Origin: SIG440 sp045631525
GTDB taxonomy: Bacteria > Bacillota > Clostridia > Monoglobales > Monoglobaceae
NCBI GenBank assembly: GCA_045631525.1
Contig: JAZQUY010000026.1
Location: forward strand, 1 to 63,743
Direction: 5' to 3'
Length of the DNA stretch: 63,743 nucleotides
Below the pieces are notes generated by a model. The model made no database searches, had not been told where the DNA came from, and was given only the letters and a program-made list of their open reading frames with translations. The position numbers were made by a program, and so were the translations under genes. This document shows positions 31,700 through 41,167 of this stretch, piece after piece. Numbering within the stretch: the first letter of the stretch is position 1; each line of letters starts with the position of its first letter.

Positions 31700-33937
31700 A
31701 TGGTTGCAAAGGTTATAATCAATAACAAAGAACAAAATATTGACAAGACTTTTGATTACAGCATACCAACATCGCTTGAAGAAAAAGCACGGGTGGGTAT
31801 GCGTGTTTTGGTGCCTTTTGGCAAAGGTAACCGGACTGTTGACGGTATAGTTATTGGGGTTTCAGAAAACAGCGAATATAAAAACCTGAAAAACATCACC
31901 AAAATTCTCGGGGACGAGCCGGTTTGTCAGCCGTGGCTACTTGATTTATGTCTTTGGGTGAGTGAAAAATATTTTTGTTCACTTTATCAGGCAATAAGAC
32001 TTACCACACCCCCTGGGATGACATCGGGCGTTCACGAAAAGACAATGAAGATAGCGCGACTCTTGGTATCAAGAGACGAAGCTTTTGATGCGATAGACGA
32101 AATGCGAAAAAAAGGTGCTACCGCAAGAGCCAGGGTTGTTGAGGCACTCTTGATGGCAGAAAGTTTGCCCCTTTCGAAGCTTGTTAAAGAAAAAGGCGGA
32201 AGCTATGATGCTGTTCGAAGTCTTGAAAAACTTGGGGTTCTGGCGGTTGAAGAGGTGCAACTCAGGAGAGATGCCTATAACGAGGAAAAATATCAAAAAA
32301 GTAGTGCTTATAAGCCTACTGATGAGCAAAAGGTGGTTATTGACCATCTATATAATGCCATTGATGAGGAACAAAATGAGAAAATACTTCTTCGCGGCGT
32401 TACCGGAAGCGGAAAAACCGAGGTGTTTTTGCAGGCAATAGAAAAGGTCATTGAAAAAGGCAAAAATGCCATTATGCTGGTGCCTGAAATTTCACTTACG
32501 CCTCAGATGGTTGAGCGTTTTGTTTCAAGGTTTGGAAATCAGGTTGCAGTTATTCACAGCGCTCTTTCTCAGGGAGAGAGATTTGATGAGTGGAACAAAA
32601 TCAAAAACGGTGAGGTAAAGGTTGTTGTTGGTGCAAGGTCGGCAATTTTTGCGCCGTTTAAAAATATTGGCATAATAATTCTTGACGAAGAACACGAAAA
32701 CAGCTATAAATCAGAGACTACCCCGAGGTATCACGCCATAGATGTAGCAACAAAAAGAGCAGAGGATGAAAAATGTGTTTTATTGCTTGCCTCGGCGACA
32801 CCATCAGTGAATGAATTTTATAAGGCAAAAATTGGTGAATATAATCTTTTTGAAATGACAAAGCGCTACAACGAGGGACCAATGCCCATCGTTGATGTGG
32901 TGGATATGCGCGGTGAGCTTTTTGAAAACAAAAACAGGTCGCCTTTAAGCCTGAAACTTCAAAGAGAGATACAAAAAAATCTTGACAATGGTGAAAAGAC
33001 AATTCTGTTTTTAAACAGACGAGGCTATTCAACTTTTGTTTCCTGCCGTGAATGTGGAGAGGTTATAAACTGCCCTGATTGCAGCATTGCACTTACCTAT
33101 CACAAGAGAAAAGATTTGCTTTCCTGTCATTATTGCGGATATACAATGCGAAACGTCAGTGAGTGTCCGTCTTGTGGTTCATCGTATGTGAAATATTTTG
33201 GTACGGGCACACAAAAGATTGAGGAAGAAATAAACAGGCTTTTTCCCAGTGCGAGAATCTTAAGGATGGATACAGATACAACATCTGAAAAGGGCGGTCA
33301 CGAAAAAATTCTCGATAGGTTCAAAAATGGCGAAGCGGATATTCTGCTTGGAACACAAATGGTTACAAAAGGCCTTGACTTTCACGACGTGACTTTGGTG
33401 GGAGTTCTTGCGGCTGATACTACATTGGCGGTGGATGATTTCAGGGCGAGCGAACGAGGCTTTTCGCTGTTTACTCAGGTGTGCGGTCGTGCGGGCAGAG
33501 GAAACCTTTCAGGCAGGGCGATAATCCAAACATATCAGCCCTTTAATTCTACAATAAAATTTTCAAGGCAGCACGATTATTTGGGCTTTTATGAAAACGA
33601 GATTATTCAAAGAAAAAGGTTGAATTATCCGCCGTTTTGTGACATAATATATATAGTGGCAACAGGGGAAGACGAGCAGGCTGTCAAAGAGGAAATTGAG
33701 AAAATAGGAAAGCGCCTTGACAAAGAGATAAAGGCTGATGGGAATATCTTTTCAAAGACTGGCCCCGGTGAAGCACCTATCGCAAAAATAAAAAATAATT
33801 ACAGATACAGAATACTTATGAAATGCAAAAACGCAGACGACGCACACGACCTTCTTAGAAACATCTATGAGGAATATGAAAAAGGCAGAAAGTCCGTGTT
33901 TTTGACCATTGATATAAATCCGATAAATATGTATTGA
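31700..33937 (+). CDS. priA: primosomal replication restart helicase PriA
   Basis: 745 residues; reloads the replicative helicase at stalled forks. An N-terminal DNA-binding domain (1-~200) is followed by a helicase core with Walker A GVTGSGKTE near 235 and ILDEEHENSYKSE near 330. A zinc-binding insert has the eight-cysteine series CRECGEVINCPDC, CHYCGY and CPSCGS near 445-490. QVCGRAGRGNLSGRAIIQTY is helicase motif VI. I chose the ATG at 31700 with AGGAAGG ahead, not the GTG at 31685 inside that site. Confidence 0.95.
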   Translation: MVAKVIINNKEQNIDKTFDYSIPTSLEEKARVGMRVLVPFGKGNRTVDGIVIGVSENSEYKNLKNITKILGDEPVCQPWLLDLCLWVSEKYFCSLYQAIRLTTPPGMTSGVHEKTMKIARLLVSRDEAFDAIDEMRKKGATARARVVEALLMAESLPLSKLVKEKGGSYDAVRSLEKLGVLAVEEVQLRRDAYNEEKYQKSSAYKPTDEQKVVIDHLYNAIDEEQNEKILLRGVTGSGKTEVFLQAIEKVIEKGKNAIMLVPEISLTPQMVERFVSRFGNQVAVIHSALSQGERFDEWNKIKNGEVKVVVGARSAIFAPFKNIGIIILDEEHENSYKSETTPRYHAIDVATKRAEDEKCVLLLASATPSVNEFYKAKIGEYNLFEMTKRYNEGPMPIVDVVDMRGELFENKNRSPLSLKLQREIQKNLDNGEKTILFLNRRGYSTFVSCRECGEVINCPDCSIALTYHKRKDLLSCHYCGYTMRNVSECPSCGSSYVKYFGTGTQKIEEEINRLFPSARILRMDTDTTSEKGGHEKILDRFKNGEADILLGTQMVTKGLDFHDVTLVGVLAADTTLAVDDFRASERGFSLFTQVCGRAGRGNLSGRAIIQTYQPFNSTIKFSRQHDYLGFYENEIIQRKRLNYPPFCDIIYIVATGEDEQAVKEEIEKIGKRLDKEIKADGNIFSKTGPGEAPIAKIKNNYRYRILMKCKNADDAHDLLRNIYEEYEKGRKSVFLTIDINPINMY

Positions 33938-33957
33938 CGAAAGGTAAGGTTTTGATT

Positions 33958-34419
33958 ATGGCAATCAGAAATATAGTTACATTAGGAGATGACGTTCTCA
34001 CAAAAAAATGTCGACCCGTAGAAAAATTTGATGAGAGACTTATTGCACTTGTGGAAGATTTGTTCGATACCCTTTATGAATCAGGTGGCGCAGGTCTTGC
34101 AGCACCTCAAGTAGGGGTTTTGAGACGTGTGGCTGTTATCGATATTGACGAAAACCCGATTGAACTTATAAACCCCGAGATAGTTTTGGCAGAGGGTAGA
34201 CAGACCGGGGCAGAGGGATGTCTCAGTAACCCCGGAAAGTACGGAATTGTTACACGTCCCCAAAAAGTTACGGTGAGGGCTCAGGACAGATTTGGTGAGT
34301 GGCATGAATATACCGGCGAGGATTTGTTGGCAAGAGCATTCTGTCACGAAACCGAGCATCTTGACGGAAAGATGTTTATGGAATTGGTAACTGAATGGAT
34401 TGACATTGAGGAAGATTGA
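33958..34419 (+). CDS. def: peptide deformylase
   Basis: 153 residues; removes the formyl group from new polypeptides. All three motifs are present: GGAGLAAPQ near residues 43-51, EGCLS near 90 (metal cysteine) and HETEHLDG near 131 (metal histidines and catalytic glutamate). The start at 33958 follows AAAGGTAAGG. It ends 17 bases before fmt, its functional partner. Confidence 0.95.
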   Translation: MAIRNIVTLGDDVLTKKCRPVEKFDERLIALVEDLFDTLYESGGAGLAAPQVGVLRRVAVIDIDENPIELINPEIVLAEGRQTGAEGCLSNPGKYGIVTRPQKVTVRAQDRFGEWHEYTGEDLLARAFCHETEHLDGKMFMELVTEWIDIEED

Positions 34420-34436
34420 TTTCGGAGGCATTTGAT

Positions 34437-35366
34437 ATGAATATACTTTTTATGGGAACACCGGATTTTGCTGTTCCGTGTCTTAAGGCACTGATTGAAT
34501 CAAGTGACAATGTCTGTGGTGTCGTTACCCAGCCGGACAAGCCGGCGGGAAGAGGTCACCGCCTCACACCACCACCGGTTAAGGTGTTGGCAGAGGAACA
34601 CGGAATCCCTGTTTTTCAGCCTGAAACACTTAAAGATTTTGCATTCCGTGAACAGCTTGAAAAGCTTAACCCTGAACTTATAATAGTTGTGGCATATGGC
34701 AAAATTCTTCCTGAATATATATTGAATTTTCCAAAACACGGATGCATAAATATGCACGCATCGCTTTTACCCCAATACCGTGGTGCAGGCCCAATTCAGT
34801 GGTCGGTACTAAATGGTGAAGAAAAGACCGGCGTGACATCGATGCTTATGGAAAAAGGCCTTGATACAGGGGATATGCTTCTTAAATGCGAAACGGTTAT
34901 TGGTGAATATGAAACAGCGAGTGAGCTTCATGACAGACTTATGGTTATGGGAGCTGATTTGCTGATTGAAACCATTGAGAAACTTAAAAAAGGCACTCTT
35001 AAACCTGAAAAGCAGGATGACAGTCTCTCGTGTTATGCGCCAATGATTTCAAAGGAAATGGCGAAAATTGACTGGTCAAAGTCTGCAAGAGAGGTTATAA
35101 ACCTTATTTGCGGAATGAATTCATGGCCTGTTGCCCACACTGATTATTTGGGTGAGGTTATGAAGGTTTATCGTGCTGTACTTGGAAATGCTGCAAAAGG
35201 CGAATGTGGAAAGATTGTTGCGGCGGACAGCAAAGGTCTTGAGGTGATTTGCGGCGATGGAAAAACAATAATTATTGACGAAATTCAGTTCAAAGGCTCA
35301 AAGGCTATGCGAGTTAATGACTATCTCAACGGTCACGAAATAAAAGTTGGCGAAATATTGGGGTAG
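34437..35366 (+). CDS. fmt: methionyl-tRNA formyltransferase
   Basis: 309 residues; formylates initiator Met-tRNA using 10-formyl-THF. The N-terminal catalytic domain has FMGTPDFAVPCLKAL and the signature HASLLPQYRGAGPIQWSVLN near residue 110. A C-terminal tRNA-binding domain begins around 205. The start at 34437 is behind CGGAGG. It works opposite to def, which precedes it. Confidence 0.95.
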   Translation: MNILFMGTPDFAVPCLKALIESSDNVCGVVTQPDKPAGRGHRLTPPPVKVLAEEHGIPVFQPETLKDFAFREQLEKLNPELIIVVAYGKILPEYILNFPKHGCINMHASLLPQYRGAGPIQWSVLNGEEKTGVTSMLMEKGLDTGDMLLKCETVIGEYETASELHDRLMVMGADLLIETIEKLKKGTLKPEKQDDSLSCYAPMISKEMAKIDWSKSAREVINLICGMNSWPVAHTDYLGEVMKVYRAVLGNAAKGECGKIVAADSKGLEVICGDGKTIIIDEIQFKGSKAMRVNDYLNGHEIKVGEILG

Positions 35367-35423
35367 CATTACATATCTCATACCCGGAGATGTGAAAATA
35401 ACAATGGGTAGAAAGGCAAAAAA

Positions 35424-36131
35424 ATGGGACTTGGATATTTTTATGGAATTGATATGACATATATAATTTTAGTTATGCCGGCACTTGTTTTTGCTATGTA
35501 TGCACAGTCAAAGGTAAATACCACTTTCAACAAATATCGCACTGTGTCAAACAGCAAAGGTCTTACCGGCGCAGATGTGGCAAGAAGAATTCTTGATATG
35601 AACGGTCTTCACAACGTGATTATTGAGCGTACAGCGGGAAATCTCACTGACCACTTTGACCCAAAGGCGAATGTGGTAAGACTTTCGGATGCGACCTATT
35701 CAAGCACATCAGTTGCAGCAATCGGTGTTGCTGCACACGAGGTTGGACACGCTGTTCAGCACGCTGAGGGATATGCTCCAATAAAGGTGAGAAATGCTAT
35801 TGTTCCTGTGGTGCAAATAGCATCATATGCCGCTTGGCCTCTGGCTATTTTTGGCATTTTGCTGAGCTTTTCAAAACTTGCGACTTTTGGTGTGCTTTTA
35901 TTCGGTGCTGTTGTGCTGTTTCAGATTGTTACACTTCCGGTGGAGTTCAATGCGTCATCTCGTGCCCTCAAGACACTTGAATCAAATGCGATTTTAAACG
36001 GTGAAGAACTGAAAGCGTCAAAATCGGTGCTTTCGGCTGCTGCTATGACATATGTGGCATCGGCGGTTGTTGCTATTGCCAACCTTTTGAGGCTTCTTTC
36101 TATTGTGGGATTTGGCAGAAACAGAGATTAA
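35424..36131 (+). CDS. YugP-like zinc metallopeptidase
   Basis: 235 residues. The zinc motif AAHEVGHAVQHAEGY is near 110. Three hydrophobic segments (near 10-25, 130-175 and at the C-terminus) make it a membrane peptidase of the YugP (DUF zinc metallopeptidase) family. VEFNASSRALKTLE near 175 supplies the third ligand region. Substrates are not known. It is inserted between fmt and rsmB, which adjoin in Bacillus subtilis; the spacing suggests it is part of the same transcript. Confidence 0.88.
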   Translation: MGLGYFYGIDMTYIILVMPALVFAMYAQSKVNTTFNKYRTVSNSKGLTGADVARRILDMNGLHNVIIERTAGNLTDHFDPKANVVRLSDATYSSTSVAAIGVAAHEVGHAVQHAEGYAPIKVRNAIVPVVQIASYAAWPLAIFGILLSFSKLATFGVLLFGAVVLFQIVTLPVEFNASSRALKTLESNAILNGEELKASKSVLSAAAMTYVASAVVAIANLLRLLSIVGFGRNRD

Positions 36132-36148
36132 AAAACGGACGTGAAATT

Positions 36149-37432
36149 ATGAATGCAAGAGAAATTGCACTTAAGGCACTTGTTGATATTGAAACAAACG
36201 AAACGTATGTAAATGCGGCACTTAAAGAGGCTTTGTCCACGGAGGGATTATCTTCTGTGGATAAAGGTTTTGTTACTGAGCTTATATACGGTGTTATATC
36301 AAATAAAATAGCCATTGATTTTATCATATCAAGATATTCAAAAGTCAAGATAAAAAAAATGACTCCTTGGATTCTTAATATCTTGAGAATGGGCGTTTTT
36401 CAACTGCATTTTATGGATAAAGTTCCGCCGAGCGCTGCGTGCAACGAGGCTGTGAAGCTTGCCAACAAATATTCCCACCGTGCAGGGTCGGGTTTTGTGA
36501 ACGGTGTATTGCGTGCGGTTTCGAGAGGAAAAGATGATTTTGAATTTCCTAAAATGGATGATATCACTGAGGAATTATCTTTGGAGTTTTCATATCCGAT
36601 TTGGATGACCAAAGCTTTGATAAAAGAGTATGGCGAGGAAAAGTGCAGAAAGCTTTTTGAAGAAAACAACAAGCCTCACGGGGTTTTCATAAGGGTAAAT
36701 CAGCTTAAAACAACCGAAGAAGAACTTATTGAAACTCTTGAAAAAGAAGGGATTTCTTGCGAAAAAACTGAGATCAAAAACTGTCTCAAGGTCATAGGAA
36801 AGCTGAATGTCGAAAAATCTGCGGCTTATAAAGACGGACTTTATTCACTTCAAAACATTTCATCGCAAATGGCGGTCGAGGCACTTGAACCAAAATCCGA
36901 TGAGTTGATTGTAGATATGTGTGCTGCACCTGGTGGCAAAAGCTGTGCTATTGCAGAACGTATGGGAAATATGGGCAAAGTATTTTCATTTGATGTATTT
37001 TCTCACAAGGCAACGCTTATAAAAAAATCTGTCGAAAGGCTTAATATTGACATTATAACACCAAAGGTGCATGACTCAAGAGAAAAAATAGAGAGCTTGG
37101 TTGGAAAGGCGGATAAGGTGCTTGCGGATGTTCCTTGCTCGGGGCTTGGTGTTATACATAAAAAGCCGGACATTAAGTGGAAACGAAAAGAAGAAGATAT
37201 TGCGGAGCTTTGCGATTTGCAACGTGATATTCTGGAAACTGCTGCCACTTATGTAAAAAAGGGCGGGACTTTGGTTTACAGTACTTGTACGATTTTGCCT
37301 GAAGAAAATAGAATCAGAATTTTTGAATTTTTAAAAAATCACAGCGAGTATAAAAAAGTTTTTGAGAAGCAAATTCTTACAACCGAAAATGGTGAAAGCG
37401 GATTTTATATTTGCAAAATGATAAAGGAATAG
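36149..37432 (+). CDS. rsmB: 16S rRNA (cytosine-967 C5)-methyltransferase RsmB
   Basis: 427 residues. The N-terminal NusB-like RNA-binding domain (1-~140) is followed by a ferredoxin-like linker and the SAM methyltransferase. SAM motif DMCAAPGGKSCAIAE is near 250, with DVPCSGLGVIHKKPDIKW near 325. The catalytic cysteine is in YSTCTILPEEN near 375. The ribosome binding site is weak, which suggests partial translational coupling within the string. It ends 4 bases before rlmN. Confidence 0.93.
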   Translation: MNAREIALKALVDIETNETYVNAALKEALSTEGLSSVDKGFVTELIYGVISNKIAIDFIISRYSKVKIKKMTPWILNILRMGVFQLHFMDKVPPSAACNEAVKLANKYSHRAGSGFVNGVLRAVSRGKDDFEFPKMDDITEELSLEFSYPIWMTKALIKEYGEEKCRKLFEENNKPHGVFIRVNQLKTTEEELIETLEKEGISCEKTEIKNCLKVIGKLNVEKSAAYKDGLYSLQNISSQMAVEALEPKSDELIVDMCAAPGGKSCAIAERMGNMGKVFSFDVFSHKATLIKKSVERLNIDIITPKVHDSREKIESLVGKADKVLADVPCSGLGVIHKKPDIKWKRKEEDIAELCDLQRDILETAATYVKKGGTLVYSTCTILPEENRIRIFEFLKNHSEYKKVFEKQILTTENGESGFYICKMIKE

Positions 37433-37436
37433 ACTT

Positions 37437-38462
37437 ATGAAAATAAATCTTTTTGATTTGAGCCTTGATGAGCTGAAAGAATTTGTGAAACAGCTTGGCG
37501 AACCACAGTTTCGGGGCAAACAGATATTTGAATGGATGTATCGCGGTGCAGAAAATTTTGAGGATATGACAAACATTCCCAAAAATCTTCGTGAAAAGCT
37601 TTCGGAAAGCAGCTTTCTTGGTGGAATGTCAATATCTGAAAAATATGTTTCAAAGATTGACGAAACACGTAAGTATCTGTTACAATTAAATGATGGGAAC
37701 TTTATTGAAACCGTGCTGATGAAATATGAATATGGCTATACGGTCTGTGTTTCTTCTCAGGTCGGCTGCAAAATGGGCTGCAAATTCTGTGCATCAACGG
37801 TTAATGGTTGGGTAAGAAACCTTACCCCCGGCGAAATCGTAGGTCAAATTCTCTGTGTACAAAGGGACTTGGGACAAAGGATTTCAAATGTGGTTATGAT
37901 GGGGATTGGCGAGCCTTTCGACAATTTTGAAAACGTACTGAAGTCAATAAAGCTTATGAATTCCCCTGAGGGCCTTGGGATTGGTCAGCGACATATTTCG
38001 GTTTCTACCTGTGGCTTGGCAGACAAAATAAAGGCACTGGCTGATATGAAAATGCAGATTACTCTGCTTATTTCACTTCACGCCCCAAGTGATGAGCGGC
38101 GTTCACAAATTATGCCCGTCAATAACAAATTCAATATAAATGAGCTTATGTCGGCTTGTGATTATTACATAAAAGAAACCTCTCGACGGATTTCTTTTGA
38201 ATACACCTTGATTTCTGGGGTTAATGATACGCTTGAAGAGGCCGACACTTTGGCAAAAATTCTGAAAAGAAAGCTTTGTCACGTGAATCTTATTCCTGTA
38301 AACAAGGTTGAGGAAAGTGGATTTTCAAAGAGCAGCAGAGAAAGAGTCGAGGCTTTTAAAGCAAGACTTGAAAAACATGGATTGGTGGCAACAGTTCGCC
38401 GTGAAATGGGCAGCGATATAAATGCAGCTTGCGGTCAGCTCAGAAATAAGAAAACAAACTAG
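37437..38462 (+). CDS. rlmN: dual-specificity RNA methyltransferase RlmN
   Basis: 341 residues; radical SAM enzyme that makes m2A2503 in 23S rRNA and m2A37 in some tRNAs. The iron-sulphur motif is C-x3-C-x2-C in GCKMGCKFCAS near residue 110. The methylated cysteine lies in the C-terminal INAACGQLR, and MMGIGEPFDNF, the SAM-binding GEP motif, is near 155. AAGGAATAG before the start overlaps the end of rsmB. Confidence 0.95.
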   Translation: MKINLFDLSLDELKEFVKQLGEPQFRGKQIFEWMYRGAENFEDMTNIPKNLREKLSESSFLGGMSISEKYVSKIDETRKYLLQLNDGNFIETVLMKYEYGYTVCVSSQVGCKMGCKFCASTVNGWVRNLTPGEIVGQILCVQRDLGQRISNVVMMGIGEPFDNFENVLKSIKLMNSPEGLGIGQRHISVSTCGLADKIKALADMKMQITLLISLHAPSDERRSQIMPVNNKFNINELMSACDYYIKETSRRISFEYTLISGVNDTLEEADTLAKILKRKLCHVNLIPVNKVEESGFSKSSRERVEAFKARLEKHGLVATVRREMGSDINAACGQLRNKKTN

Positions 38463-38524
38463 TCGCGGAATTGTTATGAAGATAAAGAAAAGTCTGAAAT
38501 TTCAGGCGGAAAGGCAATGATGAT

Positions 38525-39283
38525 ATGGTTATAAAAGTATGCGGTCTTACGGATAAAGGTAAGTGCCGTGAACTAAATGAAGACAGCTTCAGAATTTGTG
38601 GCTTTTTTGAGGATAAGCCCCTTGGTGTCTGCGTGCTTGCCGATGGTATGGGCGGTCACAATGCCGGCGAAATTGCCAGCAGTATGGCGGCGGAAATTGT
38701 GGCAGGGGAATTGAGCGAATCACTCAGCGAGACTGAGGATAGCAAAATTACTTTCAATATGGCGACAGCTATTGATTTTGCAAATACAAGTGTTTTTGAA
38801 CGCTCGCTGAAAAGTCGTGAACAGTCCGGAATGGGAACAACTCTTGTTGTAGCATATGTGAAAGATGCCCTCGTCAGAATTGCTAACATTGGTGACAGCT
38901 GTGCATATGTAATTTCTGATACAAAAATTCAGAAAATTACGGTTGACCATTCAATTGTTGAGGAGCTTGTCCAAAGGGGTAGTATAACTCGTGAGGAGGC
39001 AAGAAACCATCCTGACAAGAACATTATAACAAGAGCCCTGGGTACCGAGGAATTTGTTGATGCTGACTTTTATGATTACAATCTATCTTTGGGAGAGACC
39101 GTGATTTTGTGCAGTGACGGGCTTACCGAAACCGTTACCGATGAACGGATAAAAGAAATAATAAACAAAAACGAAGATGTTGATAAAGTGGCTGAAAGCC
39201 TTGTTGCTGAAGCCAATAAAAATGGCGGAGTTGACAACATAACAGTTGTTGTTATACGTGCCCAGAAGGAGGAACGGGTATGA
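38525..39283 (+). CDS. prpC: PP2C-family Ser/Thr phosphatase (PrpC/Stp)
   Basis: 252 residues; removes phosphate from targets of the adjoining PASTA kinase. Metal-binding motifs are NEDSF near 20, VLADGMGGHNAGE near 38, SDGLTETV near 200 and GGVDNITVVV near 235. The stop overlaps the kinase start as ATGA, so the pair is made together. Confidence 0.95.
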   Translation: MVIKVCGLTDKGKCRELNEDSFRICGFFEDKPLGVCVLADGMGGHNAGEIASSMAAEIVAGELSESLSETEDSKITFNMATAIDFANTSVFERSLKSREQSGMGTTLVVAYVKDALVRIANIGDSCAYVISDTKIQKITVDHSIVEELVQRGSITREEARNHPDKNIITRALGTEEFVDADFYDYNLSLGETVILCSDGLTETVTDERIKEIINKNEDVDKVAESLVAEANKNGGVDNITVVVIRAQKEERV

Positions 39284-41157
39284 CTTTGATAGGCAAGGTT
39301 CTTGCGGGAAGATATGAAATAATTGAAGAGGTAGGCAGCGGCGGAATGGCTGTTGTTTACAAAGCAAAATGTCAGCTGCTTAACAGATTTGTGGCAGTAA
39401 AAGTGCTTCGTCCTGACCTCCAGAATGATAGCGAGTTTGTCCGTCGTTTCAATGTTGAGGCACAGGCAGCGGCAAGCCTCACACACCCCAATATTGTGTC
39501 CATTTATGATGTAGGAAACGGCAATGGTCTTCATTATATCGTTATGGAATATATTGAGGGCAAAACTTTAAAAGAATATATCGAAGAAAAGGTTATCTTG
39601 CCTTGGCGTGAGGCTGTGGATTATGCGGTGCAGATTGCTAAAGGTCTTGAACAGGCACATAAAAATTCCATAATTCACCGTGATATAAAACCACACAATA
39701 TAATTATGACATCCGATGGAATTATGAAGGTTACCGATTTTGGTATTGCCCGTGCAAATGTTCAGTCCACTGTTACTTGCGATGACAGTGCTATTGGTTC
39801 GGTGCATTATATTTCACCTGAACAGGCAAGGGGTGGTTATACCGACGAACGTTCGGATATATATTCACTGGGCGTTGTTCTTTATGAAATGCTAACTGGA
39901 AAGGTTCCTTTTGACAGCGAAAGACCTGTTACCGTTGCTATTATGCATCTTCAGGAAAAACCTGTTATGCCAAGGGAATATAACTTAAGCATCCCTCTGG
40001 CACTTGAACGAATTGTCCTTAAAGCTATGTCAAAAGAGGTTTCAGCACGATACAAAACAGCATCAGAAATGATTGATGAGCTGCTTGGTGTTCTTCATGA
40101 CCCCAGCCGTGAGATTGTTGCCGAGGAAATCGAAGTTCCAAGCCGTGAAAATATGGGACAAACGGTGGTAATGCCTGCGGTGAATATCAAGGACATAAGG
40201 AAAGAAGAACCGAAAGTCGAAGAATCTGAAGCCCCAAATAATATCCAGGAGGAAGAAGAATTGCCGAAAAAACCTGTGAAAAAGAACTCACAAACGGTAG
40301 ATAAAAAGAAAGAAAGAAAAGTTATTGCTTTTGCAATTTTCAGTGCTATTGCGCTTATTTTGATTATTTCTGCGGGATTTATGTCCATAACAGGTATGGG
40401 CGGACTTTTTGCGTCAGGCGGTAACGTGGAAATTCCTGAAATAGAGGGTATGCTTTATGATGAAGCAATAGAAAAATATGTAGAAAATGCTGACGAAAAT
40501 GCAGAGTATACCTTCAACATCATTAAAGGGAAGACTGTTGAAAGTGACGATGAAGAGGGAACAATTCTCGCTCAGGATCCTGCCGCAGGAACCAAGATTA
40601 AAAAAGCAGAAGTGATAGTTATTACCGTTGAAATCAGCGAGGGCAAGAATGATATAAGGCTTAAAAATTATACAAAGTATCAGGATGCCCGTGAGGTTGA
40701 AATTGCGGTGAAAGACCTTGGACTTGAGGCTGAATTTATTGAGGAATATAGCGATGATATTCCAACAGGTGCTATCATTAAGCAGGAACCAAAAGCCGGC
40801 GATTTTGTTAAACCTGGTGATGTAATCACATTCTATGTAAGTCGCGGTCCTGAAAAAGAACCTGAAAAAACCGATCAAGAAGATAACAAGCCTGATGATA
40901 ATCCAAGTACTGATACAAAAACTGATGAAAAACAGCCAGAGCCACAGAAAAAGAGCTCTATGCTGACCATTTACGGACCAAAAGAAAAGGCGAGTGCCTT
41001 GGTTCAGGTAAACGTAAACGGAAAGAATGCATACAGCAAAATCTTAAGTAAAGGTGCAAGTGACGTTGTAAAGCTTGAGGGAACATCAAATTCGGTTGAG
41101 GTTGAAATTCTTCACGATGGTGTTTCTCAACAAAAAGGAACCGTAAGACTGCATTAA
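39280..41157 (+). CDS. prkC: PASTA-domain Ser/Thr protein kinase PrkC/StkP type
   Basis: 625 residues; membrane sensor kinase that responds to peptidoglycan fragments and controls growth, cell-wall synthesis and, in spore-formers, germination. Kinase domain 1-~265: glycine loop GSGGMAVVYKAK, lysine in VAVKVLRP, catalytic HRDIKPHN and DFG, then GSVHYISPEQARGG in the activation segment. There is a single membrane segment near 350-375. Two PASTA repeats (about 385-455 and 460-530) follow. An acidic linker (roughly 530-560) and a C-terminal beta-sandwich-like ~65 residues end the protein. Two PASTA repeats is fewer than the three common in Bacillus. Confidence 0.95.
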   Translation: MTLIGKVLAGRYEIIEEVGSGGMAVVYKAKCQLLNRFVAVKVLRPDLQNDSEFVRRFNVEAQAAASLTHPNIVSIYDVGNGNGLHYIVMEYIEGKTLKEYIEEKVILPWREAVDYAVQIAKGLEQAHKNSIIHRDIKPHNIIMTSDGIMKVTDFGIARANVQSTVTCDDSAIGSVHYISPEQARGGYTDERSDIYSLGVVLYEMLTGKVPFDSERPVTVAIMHLQEKPVMPREYNLSIPLALERIVLKAMSKEVSARYKTASEMIDELLGVLHDPSREIVAEEIEVPSRENMGQTVVMPAVNIKDIRKEEPKVEESEAPNNIQEEEELPKKPVKKNSQTVDKKKERKVIAFAIFSAIALILIISAGFMSITGMGGLFASGGNVEIPEIEGMLYDEAIEKYVENADENAEYTFNIIKGKTVESDDEEGTILAQDPAAGTKIKKAEVIVITVEISEGKNDIRLKNYTKYQDAREVEIAVKDLGLEAEFIEEYSDDIPTGAIIKQEPKAGDFVKPGDVITFYVSRGPEKEPEKTDQEDNKPDDNPSTDTKTDEKQPEPQKKSSMLTIYGPKEKASALVQVNVNGKNAYSKILSKGASDVVKLEGTSNSVEVEILHDGVSQQKGTVRLH

Positions 41158-41167
41158 GAGGTAATGG

